This document shows, in pieces, positions 1 through 9,949 of a stretch of 64,000 bases of DNA. The translations under genes were made by a program, and so were the position numbers. This DNA comes from Polytrichum commune (Eukaryota; Streptophyta; Polytrichopsida; Polytrichales; Polytrichaceae), in NCBI GenBank assembly GCA_950295325.1, contig OX485807.1:48514440-48578439 (forward strand), written 5' to 3'. Position 1 is the stretch's first letter; each line of letters begins with the position of its first letter. The notes beneath the pieces are model-generated. The model searched no databases, was not told where the DNA came from, and worked only from the letters and a program-made list of their open reading frames with translations.

Positions 1-590
1 ACACTACCTTAGTGGCCACTAATACAATGATAATAACATAAAGAGGCAAGGCATGACAACAATACATGGGGTGTATATGATAAATAAGTGGGAAGGAGAA
101 TCAAGAACTTCATTTTTACAATACTTAGGAATTGTATTATATTTACACCTTGATCCCTATCGTATGTTGCAATCCCTCAACATAATCCACTTTCACTTTA
201 CATCGTGGGACGCATGGGGAATAATATTAAAGAATGGTTACTCATTGAGCCTAGAATGTACGCCCTTGAAACCAAAGTTGGTCACCCGTGTTTGAGCAAA
301 AAGCACATGCTACATGTAGCACTAGGATTAATACGTCAAAATCTAACAAGTCTTACCTTTGTTTGTAACCAATTTGACCTTTGTTGGTGACAAATGAAAT
401 CTAGTATACACGAGAACTATAGGATTGTCTAAAACTTCAAAATAATATGTGATACAAATAAACATAAATATGTTCCCACCCAATAAATTTGAAGATAAGC
501 CTTTAACAACATAACATATGAATTGGACCTAAACATGACCTTGGCCTCCCACCTATGAAAGTATACTCTAAACCCTCAACCCTAAACTCT
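1..590. other. AT-rich intergenic stretch, no gene seen
   Basis: No reading frame with recognisable protein content. The short open frames overlap each other and have no domain signature. The stretch ends in degenerate CCCTAAA-like words that lead into the tandem array that follows. Confidence 0.5.
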
Positions 591-1490
591 AAACTATGAA
601 TATAAGGTATATTTAGAATATGACTTAAACTATTATTGTGGGAAACTTTGAGCCTTACATATTATTGGTCTACTATAAACATGTTGTACTAAGTTGATCA
701 CATTTATTAAGTAATCAACTCCTTGATGAGATGGGAAAATCCCTAAGCATGGCATATAATTGCAAGGGAGGTTGTCTCTAGGTATGTGGGTGGTGACTAT
801 GTCCATATAAACCTTAAATATATATTCATTATAAGTTTAAACCTCAAAATCCTAATCTCCATACCCTAAGCTCTAAACCCTACACCCTTTAAATTTAGCA
901 TCAAATGGGACGAATATTTGAGGCATAACTTGTGGAGCATGTTATAGTATGATACAAAAATATTATGTTAAGTTAACTACATTTGAATAACAAATTCCTT
1001 AATGAGATGGGCATCAAACCCCTAATTATGGCAAATAATTGCAAAGGGGGGGGGGGTGGAATCTAGGTATGTGAGTGGTGGCTATGTCCATACACACATT
1101 CAACATGTATGCATTATAAGTTTAAACCTCATAATCCAAACTTCCAAACCGTAAGCCCCAAACCCTAGACCCTAAGCCCTTAAATTTAGCACCAAGTGGG
1201 ACGAATGTTTATGACATAACTAGTCAAGCATGTTACTAGTATGATATAAACATGCTATATTAAGTTCATCACATTTATCAAGTAATAAATTCCTTAATGA
1301 GATGGACAAATCCCTAAATAGGGTAGTTAATCGCAAGGGGGGCAACTCTAGGTATGTGGGTAGTGGGTGTGTCCATATAAACCTTAAATATGAATGAATT
1401 GTAAGCTTAAAACTCATAATACAAACTTCCAAATTCTAAGGCCCAAACTCTAAACCCTACATTCTAAACCCTTAAATTTAGCACTTTAAA
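590..1490. repeat. Tandem array, about 290-bp unit, three degenerate copies with telomere-like words
   Basis: Three successive blocks share the same order of words: a TTAAATTTAGCA-type start (near 891, 1192 and 1473), GGGACGAAT, a CATGTT..TATGATA segment, TTCCTTAATGAGATGGG, GGTATGTGGGTGGTG, CTATGTCCATA, and a tail of CCCTAAGCTCTAAACCCTA. Spacing is about 301 and 282 bp. The CCCTAAA-like tail resembles the plant telomere unit, but here it is dispersed once per unit and is not a telomere. Copies have diverged substantially and a G run interrupts the second. Confidence 0.75.
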
Positions 1491-2243
1491 GTTGTGGCTT
1501 AGTTTGCATATATTAGTTTATGTCCTTGCATCATGAAAATGTATTTGTACTTGCCTCAAAGTTGAAATGACATTGCACCATGGTCCATCTTGGTGACTCA
1601 CTTCGTGGTGAGTAAACCCTAGTATAGGGTATTTTGAAATACGACTTAAACTATTCTTGTGAGAAACCTTAGGGGGGGCCTTAGAATATATTTGTGGTGA
1701 GATGATTTGTATAGGTTCTCCCTCCTCTCTCCATGTGGCTTTTGAGCGCACAATGTACTTCAAATCTTGAGCACGTAGTCCCAATCTCAAATTTTATTAA
1801 ACACTTGTCTTATATTACATGACCCACGTATCTCAATATATGAATAATATGACTCCAAAACAACCTCATATGAATAACCAAGCAAGTTGATATAATTTGG
1901 ATGTTGATATACGGACATCCAAAACTTGTCTTAATCTATTCATGACCCTATATAAACAACGCGAGTATTCATATTGTCACTTCATTATTTGGACTTCATT
2001 ATTCATGAGGAGACGGCGAGACATGTCAATTGTCAATTGACGAGAAATGGGCTGAGTTTGGCAGCAAGGGAGCCACAGAGAAGAGTGTGAAGTGAGTGAA
2101 GAGTTGGGTGTGGAGGAGGCTTCCAGCGAGAGCCCGAAGGGGAACACACAGCATGGCTTCATCAGCAGCAGTGTCAACATGCTGTCCCCATCTTCTGGGC
2201 ATCTTCCTGAATATTATGCTTATTGAGCTGCTATAAAACAACA
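1490..2243. other. Intergenic, no gene seen
   Basis: Open frames here are short and lack any domain or codon pattern that I recognise. A word seen at 601-650 (GACTTAAACTATT, then GAGAAAC) recurs near 1640, so the upstream tandem family has degraded relics here. Confidence 0.4.
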
Positions 2244-2468
2244 TACTACACTAAATATTGTATTAGTTTCACTTACTATTTGGAATTACGCAATGCTATA
2301 GTTATTTACTGTATATCTCATTTTTTGGCTACCAAAGGTCAAATTGGTTGTTTGGACGTTATAGAATATTAACATCTTTATTTGGTAAAAACTTACATTA
2401 ACATAGGATAAATTTTTTTGTGTAACTCCAAATAGTAAGTGACACTACGTATCATATTAAGTGTAGTA
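2244..2468. mobile_element. MITE of the TACTACACTAA family, copy 1
   Basis: The segment begins TACTACACTAAATATTG and ends in the complementary CAT..TTAAGTGTAGTA. A second inverted motif just inside (TCACTTACTATTTGGA against its complement near 2428) extends the inverted repeat to about 40 bp. The interior has no coding content. A clear relative with the same interior words (TATATCTCATTTTTTG, AATTGGTTGTTTGGAC) lies at 42,817-43,039, which shows this is a mobile family. The CACTA-like terminal word hints at a CACTA relationship, but no matching target duplication was found. Confidence 0.75.
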
Positions 2469-2514
2469 AGAAGGATATTTTTATTATAAAAGAGTGGTGA
2501 AATTGGGCATCCAG

Positions 2515-2769
2515 GGCTAGACACCCACTTCTTTGAGATGTGCCCGCACCAACATTACTCAAGATGAAAACGCAATCAATTATATCATAGCATGTATTTT
2601 CCTTTTTAGACGATTTGCCCCGGGAATTAGCATTAGAGGTCCTGAAGTAGTCTCGAGAGACCCACTCAAGATTAATTAATCCCAAATCCTTGGGGGTCGT
2701 AATTCACTAAACCTCTTTTACCTCGGTACTATTGGTTGGGGCTCAACACAAAGAGGTGGGTGTCTAGCC
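2515..2769. mobile_element. Short inverted-repeat element (MITE-like)
   Basis: The terminal inverted repeat is GGCTAGACACCCACTTCTTTG-like on the left and its complement on the right, with one difference. It encloses about 210 bp of non-coding DNA. No target duplication is obvious. The class is not assigned. Confidence 0.6.
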
Positions 2770-2969
2770 ATGACGGTGAAATCGAGGGGCATGTTGTAAG
2801 ATAAGAAGGCCCATTGTGAGCCCAATTATGTGCCCACATTGGGATTTAACCTTAGGAATCTAAAATTTTTAGAGTTTGCATTTGTTTTGAGTTAGTTAAG
2901 GAGACAAGGAAGATTTAAGTTCCAAGTTTAGATTGAATTGTGTTAGGGTAGCAAAAACTAGGAATTATT

Positions 2970-4750
2970 AAGAAAAAAAGCCAAAAATAATTAGAGTAAG
3001 GAGATTTAGGGGCCAAGCCCTTCTAGGGGCCAAACTCTTGTGGAGGCCATGTATTGAGTGAGGACAAGAAGTTTTTATTTGGCTACTAGAAAAAGAGGTT
3101 GGATGGCTAAAATTGAAGGGGAGCTCTTCCGGAAGGGAAGGATGGCAACTGGAAAGGTGGAAGCTCAGCGGGGGTCCGAGGTAAGCTGTGTGTTTTCCTC
3201 TCTCTCTCAAAAAAAAATAAAAATGAGCAATGGAACTGGGGACAGGGGCGAAGCCCTGTTGAATTAGGTGTAGAAGGTGTTGAGGCGAGGGAGCCAGGCA
3301 GTGGTACTGGGATTCAATGATCTCTTATCAGCCGGGAGGTTGAATGCCCAGAAGGCTGTTCGGTGCACACTGCGGCTTGTTGTCTCCGAATGCAAGAGGG
3401 GCCATGAAGTGGCTACTACGAGGGAGGAGGAAGTTAAGGTTGCACTATTGTTGAAGAAGGACATTGAGGTATTAAGGTCTTGCAGTTCCTCCTCTAGGGT
3501 CAATGGCCAGTAAGGGTCTTGAAGGGCTCCTGGAATGTAACTGCTACCGTAGTAGTAGCAGAGAGAAATTTGGTGATACCAACTAAATTTTCCAGATGTC
3601 GGAAAGAGGGGGTTTGGCAGTAGGAGCTGCGGAGTTGTCACGAGTGTTGTCGAGCACCGAATGGGCAACACAGATGTAGGAGCGGCTAGCAAAACATGAT
3701 TCTTCGAATCCAATTTAGAATCATCTAGGAATTCCAGCAGCCAGCTAAACAAAAAGACGAGAGGCCCACGCAAGAGCGTGAGCCAGTATCCAAGTTCACT
3801 CGACATTGGCTGCCGTTGAGAACTATGTGCTACTGATCACCAAACAAAGGAGCTGAAGGAGCGGTCGCTACGACGAGGAACAGAGGATTTGGCCTCATCC
3901 TCGGATAGAATTAGAGGCACACTCTATGGGTTCTCACGAGTCTTCTTCCTGCAGCTACTTGGGTGTGTGTGCAGCCTCACTTGTGTTATTGCAGCAATTC
4001 CCCGGGCGACAGTGTTCCTGGCATAGCCACATTGGTGTTGCGGCTGCAGCTACAATCGGGAAAGGTTGTTGAATTACTTCAAGCAGCTGACAGGGTGGCA
4101 GCGATTGCGGTTACAGGAAGCCAGGTGGCTACACGAATTTCAGGAGGGATTGTTTTGAGCAAACGACTTGATCAAGATTGAAATTTGCTCGGGCAGTTCC
4201 AGGAGCAGCTGGTCGTGATTTTCGGCAGTGTTGTGGCAGGGCAATGTGGGCAGAAGAGCAGCTGCTGCCGCGGTGACGCCTGGGGCGAGGTCAACCAAAG
4301 GGACTTGCAGGGGAGTGGCGCCTGGCTTAAGCTCAAATATGCTGATGTCCAGGAGACAACTGTTGAGAGTCTACAGAAAATAAGAGGCTACCCATTCCTT
4401 GAGGTGTGAAGGTCTGCAGCCCCCAGCAGCTGGCCGTATGGATGCAAGGATGGTCAAATGCAGGGCAGCAACTGACCACAGTTGAAGCTGCTTTCAAATG
4501 TAAGGAGGAGAACATGCTCATAGATTAGTGTGGTGGGCTGTAAGTGGATGGTTTAGTTTAGGAGCAATGAGGAGCATATGGAGGTGTGATTATTTAAACT
4601 TTGTGTGGGCTTGGATTTTATCAGAGGGTAGCTTAAGCTAAGTAGGAAGGATTAATAAGTGATAGTGTAGTGGGCGCTTTTAGAAGAAAAGAGCATTTCT
4701 AAATGCTTGATATCCTGTTTTGTTTTGAATAAAATTGTGTGACCACTATC
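2970..4750. other. GC-richer block with overlapping open frames, unidentified
   Basis: This block is visibly richer in G and C than its surroundings. It holds overlapping open frames on both strands, the longest on the minus strand at 3,264-3,806 (180 residues, Ser/Leu rich). None shows a motif I can name. The end of the block (4,640-4,750) looks like a transcribed 3' end on the plus strand (GAATAAAATTGTG, a possible polyadenylation context). It could be an old gene or retroelement relic on the plus strand. No function is proposed. Confidence 0.3.
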
Positions 4751-5340
4751 CACCTTCTTGGCCCATGGGTGTTGAGTTCCATTGGCTAGGCGGGGTTAAT
4801 TAAGTACATGTAAGCCATAGGCTTCCACCCGGATTACGACGCTTAAGGGTGGAGGTTTCGGGTTGACACCCATATCAAAAGAAAGAAGAGAGTGAATTAT
4901 CGCATACAAACGTACCTCTCGTTCATCCAACATAAGCCCGGATGTTAATTTTAGATTATTTCACGCCAGAATTGCGTTGATAGATTATGAATTAGTCCAA
5001 TCCAAGTAATTTGAGGTGAACCAGCCACAAACTTATAGGGGGTCAAGTTTTTATGTTTGATGGACGAGAGGTATGCTAGAATGCAATAATTCCTTCATTG
5101 TGTATGGAAATAAGAAATTTTTTGGTGATAAAGGATTAAGTTATGGAGACCTCTAATCTCATCCCCACCAATTTAAAGGTGAAACTTAACAACGTTGTAG
5201 TCATCCACGTCCTCTCATTATCATAAAAGTAGATGTGTTATTTCTTCTTTAACTTTTTTTTTCAACCCTTCAAATCTGCAACATATAGAGGGGGCGAGTT
5301 TCAACTACTCCATAATGAAATGAAATTGAATTCGAAGTCC
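4750..5340. other. Intergenic, no gene seen
   Basis: AT-rich sequence without a supported open frame or recognisable repeat boundary. Confidence 0.4.
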
Positions 5341-5439
5341 AAGAAGCCATATGGCTTATGGGACTAAAGGTACACTCAAGATGATGACAAAGATGCTACT
5401 TCCCTAAAGTAACGGAGTGTACTGGCCTTTCTTTACGAC

Positions 5440-5877
5440 AACACAAACTCATCACTACGTGTGAATTTTGTATACGCGCACTCCGATGCTCCGAATCGGC
5501 TGCATGGTTGTAAGAGGTAGTAGCTAGGTCCACGAAGTTTTAAGTCAAATAAATTTTAAGCTCAGCAACGATCCCGTACCCTAGTATATATAACACGTGC
5601 CAGTTGTGGGTTGCACATCAACATTTGGTCAACACACTGAAGCTTCTTACTAAATTTAGCTCGCTCTTCAAGTTAAATTATTATTCTAAATTTAGCTTTC
5701 CATCTGAATGATGACAACTCCTGCTTCAAGTTTGTGGGTTTGCAGTCACATGATAACTTATAAGTGAGAGACATCCAAAGCACCGTTATTTCTTTTTCTT
5801 TTTGTGTTTCTTTTTCGTTTTCTTTGAATAGAAATGACACATTTTCAAAAAAAAAATGTAGAGTTGGAAGTGTCCGT
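5440..5877 (+). repeat. Duplicated promoter-like block, copy 1 (first part)
   Basis: The block aligns with 26,198-26,630: GTATACGCGCACTCC, GCTCCGAATCGGCTGCATG, CCCTAGTATATATA, GCCAGTTG and CATTTGGTCAAC occur in the same order. The run TATATATAA at 5,585-5,593 is a good TATA-box candidate on the plus strand, and it is also present in the other copy at 26,340-26,347. No intact gene follows in either copy, so whatever it once drove has been lost or is non-coding. The homology is interrupted at 5,882 by the next element and resumes at 8,061. Confidence 0.65.
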
Positions 5878-5882
5878 TATAG

Positions 5883-8055
5883 TGATGGACGCCGTGGGTC
5901 GTTCCTTTGCAAAATTAGCTAAGAAGACTCACGATGCTCATCACGTAAATTTATATTCGCTTGAGAACTACCGTGCCTCATTAATATGTTCGGTCCTCAA
6001 TTTAATAACTCCTCTCTTCTCCTTATGATATGAATATATTATCGGAGTGAACACAATCTCATTATCTTAGTTATTGTTCTCAATGTAAGGCATCATTGAC
6101 AATAAGAACCTTTAGATTTAAGAAAGCTTCAAGAGGTGTAACAATAACATATAGTTTCAATAAGTTCTATGAATCATTAAGTTTTGTAGTTCATACACAT
6201 CAATTACACAATTGATAGTAATCTTATAACGATGAGGAAGATCTAATATTCTTGAGTCTTCCTTTTTAAGCTCAAGTGTTACTACTTATAATATTGTAAC
6301 TTGACATGTATACATATAGTAGTTATAATTTCATGAACACATCATTGATTGTTTTGCAATGTCACGTTTAACTTCAAAGTGTTTCTTGATGACGAGAAGT
6401 AAACCTATCTCTCTTGAGTTTTGCTCAAGAGAGAGAGAGATCTTCTCTTGAATAGATAATCCTTCAAATTTGTAATGACATCCAACAACTCACAAAGAAT
6501 CTTAAAGTAAGAAGCTTCAATAACAATTGTAGTAAGTAGATTATCTTATATCAATATTACTTCGTTCATATGTATTCAAACTTTGTTATGAATTAATGTC
6601 TTCATCATTCTTGTCAATCATAAGTTCAATCAATCAATATGTAGTATAATATGTATAAGTCGATTATGTAGTTTATAATAATAAGCTCCTCCTCTTTTGA
6701 AGGAGTTAAGTAATTTTGCTCAAATCATAACATGCATATATTTCTTCAATCAATTAATCACATGAATAATTATAAATCCCTTTTGAGGAGATCAATGATA
6801 AGTTCCACTTTGAGAGATAATCTTGTTTCTTTCACTCAAGTTTAACAATCGCTTTCTCAATTCAATCTCTCTTAAAGTCCCATTGATTCTCCAATTTGTC
6901 TTGAGCGCTTTGTTCTCACCCTCGCACTATCTTTTGAGTTCTTTCTCAAAAGAGTCTACTCAATCTACTCTACTCTTGGTTGCTCACTCACTCAAGTTCC
7001 AAGTACCGCTTGACAAACTTGTAAGACAATTTGAGAGAGAGATAGAAATGTCACACACACATTTGTGGGAAAAGATATTGTATTGCAAAAGTGCTCCGAG
7101 AGGAGAGGTACAAAGAAACTCAAGTGTTTTTGACACTCAAATTTAAGATAACTTCGTTGTGTAGAAAATGAGGTGTAAGTCTCCTAATTTGCTTCCCTTA
7201 TATAGTCTTTTCTTCCTATCTCAAAATCTATTTTTAGAGTGGTTGTTAACTCCACTTCCCTAGATCATCATCTATCTATGACATGTGTAGATGATATCCA
7301 ACATAAACGGTTGTAACCGTTTTACCACTCTAATGTTCGTATTCCTAAGATTTTACTATATCCTTGTTGTAGTTACATTCTAAATCCCTTTTTGAGGGTT
7401 AAATCAAATCTTTATATTGATTGATTTGATTCCGATAATTTGTAATTAGAACATACTAGTAGAATGTACCATAGTCCTATATTCCCCTTAGTGTCCTCAT
7501 AATGTCTCTTGATCTTAATATCCCAAATTCCCATATATTCCGTAATTGTGCCTCCTCAAAAATCCTACATTCTATAATACTACATTCCTATATACTCCAT
7601 CATTATGCCTCTTTATATTGATCCTCAAAACCTTACATCCTATATGCCCTAATATACTCTTCCTATAAGTCCTAATATGCTTTTATAATGATCCTCTATC
7701 ACTAAGTACTTAATTTCCTTTGCTAAGCTGCTGGGATCCCATTCCCGTGGGTTAGGAACCCTATTGCCGCGCGTAAGGTCCCGTATTTACGCGGCTGGGA
7801 CCTAATCCCGTGGCCGAGGGGTCCAGGGTTCTAAGTCTCAGTGCCAGGGTTCCTTCTCCTCGCCCTCTTCGGCAGACTATAGTATCTTGTGGCTCTCCTC
7901 CTCAGCTTACAGGCTGCAGCTCTCTTCTGAGATTCCTTCCTCCTTTTGTACCAATTTCCTCAAAGCTCTTTTTGGGATTGCTTCCTTCTTGTACCAACTG
8001 ATCTATAACTCTTTCTCAAATCAATTGTTTCCTTTAGTAATGTTGTCACTCAACA
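5883..8055. mobile_element. TG..CA insertion of 2,173 bp with 5-bp target duplication (solo LTR or non-autonomous LTR element)
   Basis: The duplicated block at 26.6 kb runs continuously from GAATGTTCATTATAG into GCCCTCACACC. In this copy the same point is split by 2.17 kb that begins TGATGGACG and ends CTCAACA. The pentamer TATAG occurs directly on both sides (5,878-5,882 and 8,056-8,060). TG..CA ends with a 5-bp direct duplication are diagnostic of LTR-retrotransposon integration. I see no gag or pol frame inside and no repeated pair of LTRs, so a long solo LTR is the simplest reading. A TATATAG near 7,200 followed by a CT-rich stretch could be its promoter. Open frames inside are not recognisable. 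Confidence 0.7.
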
Positions 8056-8060
8056 TATAG

Positions 8061-8385
8061 GCCCACATAATGATGTAGTTTGTTCCATTTGGCACAAAAA
8101 ACAGAGTTGTTAACTTACCTTTTAAATATGTTTTTAGCATGTGTCATTTCAATTGTGTATTCTCTCTTGGTGTTGAATGATATGAAATTTTCATTAAAAC
8201 CTTTTCAAGGTACTTTGTGTGGATGTCCCAAAAATTAAATTTGCACAACAACAAGCAACTATCACTATCTACCAACAACTCACATTACAATCTATGTGAG
8301 CATTGCATATCTTCAAATAGCGTATGTATTGTAGGCCTGTATTGGGTTCCAAAACCTTGTAGGGCTTGTGCACTAGTAACTGAGG
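8061..8385 (+). repeat. Duplicated block, copy 1 (second part)
   Basis: Continues the homology with 26,640-26,955: TTGGCACAA, GCATGTGTCAT, TCAATTGTGTATTCTCTC, CAACAAGCAACTATCAC, and CTTGTAGGGCTTGTGCACTA in the same order. It stops abruptly at about 8,385, where an LTR fragment begins. Confidence 0.7.
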
Positions 8386-8729
8386 ATTAGAGCCTCCAAT
8401 CACAACCTCTTAACCTTCCCCTTCTAAGTAGGGACTCCTCCCATCCACAAGGCTTTTCCTTCTTAAACCAACAAGGTGGATCCTAATGTGGGCATTTACC
8501 CCGCGGAGCTCACCTTGCCTCACCTTCCTCCATAATCACCTAGTCAAGGCTTTTTCTCATTGAGCTAAAACACCAAAACAACCACACAACACTTTCTAAT
8601 GTCTAAACTTAAATCCACACCACTCTTCACTCTTTTTATATTTTGTGAGTAATCATAACACATCAAAGTCTAATTAAAAATAGTTTCGAAGAGTTAATCA
8701 CCACATGTGGGCACCATTTTGGGCTCACA
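8386..8729 (+). mobile_element. LTR fragment of the GGGCTCACA family
   Basis: The segment ends ACCATTTTGGGCTCACA. It shares ACTCTTTTTATATTTTGTGAG and the end sequence with the LTR at about 59.8-61.4 kb, and in reverse orientation with 14,197-14,840. It interrupts the duplicated block that continues unbroken at 26.95 kb. The left part is truncated, so this is a relic. Confidence 0.6.
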
Positions 8730-9470
8730 CTCTTGTAGGTGAAGTGGCCCTTATTTCCATAAGGCATCACATGAAACAAATGTGTAGTGGTTGGTTCCTC
8801 ATAAAATTATTTACCATGGAGTTTTGAAAATGGAAACTTGACAAGGATCCGATTGTTTTGCTTGTGTTTGTATTCTTGTGTACGAGTAATTAAGGAACCA
8901 AGTCCATGGGTTGTGAGAGAGAAAGAAACTATATCCTACAGTCATTGAGGCATTGTGTGTGTGTGTGTGTGTGGGGGGGGGGGGGGGGTCCTTAGACTTG
9001 GATCCAGTTGTTGTCATCGCAACGGATCCTTGTTCAGAAAAATTCTCCCCATCAAACAAACCATAATATTTTATTTATATATTTCAATTTCTCCCCATGG
9101 TACCATAGGTCTTCTACACAGTTTGTGATCTAACCTCCATGTATTAAACCCATGATGCTATCATTGACCTCACAAACGTTTCTACGCACAACTTTGTGCC
9201 CTCCCCAAGCTAGAAAAAAAATCTGGAGGCACTAAAATATACATGAGAAGCAGAAGATATCTAGTAGTTGCTTTCACATCACCCTAATCATTTTAACGAC
9301 TATAAATTCTGTGCTTTTTTTAATTTCTTCTCAGCACTGCAAATAAAGACCTATGGCTTTAGGAAACTGCACCCGTTAAATCTAAAACATGGTATCTAAG
9401 GTGTAAACTTTTTCTAATTCAAACACCATTGGGAGATCACTGCATTCCTCTCAAAATAAGGTCATGTTGG
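8730..9470. other. Intergenic with a GT/G microsatellite
   Basis: Contains a (GT)n run followed by a poly-G run at about 8,952-8,988. No supported gene. The open frame on the minus strand across the microsatellite encodes only a Pro/Thr/His low-complexity run and is an artefact. Confidence 0.6.
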
Positions 9471-9472
9471 AT

Positions 9473-9949
9473 TTAATCGGTCCGCAACATGTAGGGGTCT
9501 TGTTTCAACTTGAGCCCTTTCATCCAACGATGAATGAGTTTACATACTCCACATCAATCCAAGACTAATCAAAATATGCAACAACGAATGTTTAAAGATA
9601 CAATATAATGTTTGAATGATCTACTTTTCCACCTCATAACCATCTACAAAACAAGAACTACATTATATAATGGCTCATGACATTTTGGTTAGCATAGCTA
9701 TATGCACTAGTTGAAAGCCCATCTACTACTTTGCACTTTCAAATTCACATTTTGGAACATTTGTGAGACCATACATGGATGAGTATAAGACAAAGCCTCT
9801 GAAAGTAGAACGGTCTCAATCACATGTGTTTCATCCAATTGTACATAGCCATGCCCATTACAGGCCTGCAACTACAAGTGTCCATCACCAGTATCAAACG
9901 CCCGATCAATTGGCCCAATTGTTATATGGCTCCTCGTCGATATGGCTTG
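9473..9949 (-). repeat. TNL downstream flank / 3' UTR block, copy 1
   Basis: This block follows the TNL-A stop codon and recurs after every LRR exon or relic (16,362-16,715; 23,520-24,000; 27,400-27,890). Shared words include CGCAACATGTAGGGGTCTTG, ATGAATGAGTTTACATACTCC, AATGTTTGAATGATCTA, and CCATACATGGATGAGTATGAG. The conservation marks the duplication unit, which extends at least 450 bp beyond the coding part. Small frames inside are not genes. Confidence 0.75.

Noticed and set aside
540-1490. Chromosome end or interstitial telomere
   Set aside because: CCCTAAA-like words are degenerate and occur once per long unit, not as a continuous array.
3264-3806. 180-residue minus-strand frame
   Set aside because: Protein composition is Ser/Leu-rich without motifs and it overlaps an opposing frame; not strong enough to call a gene.
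8811-9059. Open frame across the GT/G microsatellite
   Set aside because: It is Pro/Thr/His low complexity produced by the repeat; no domain or start context.
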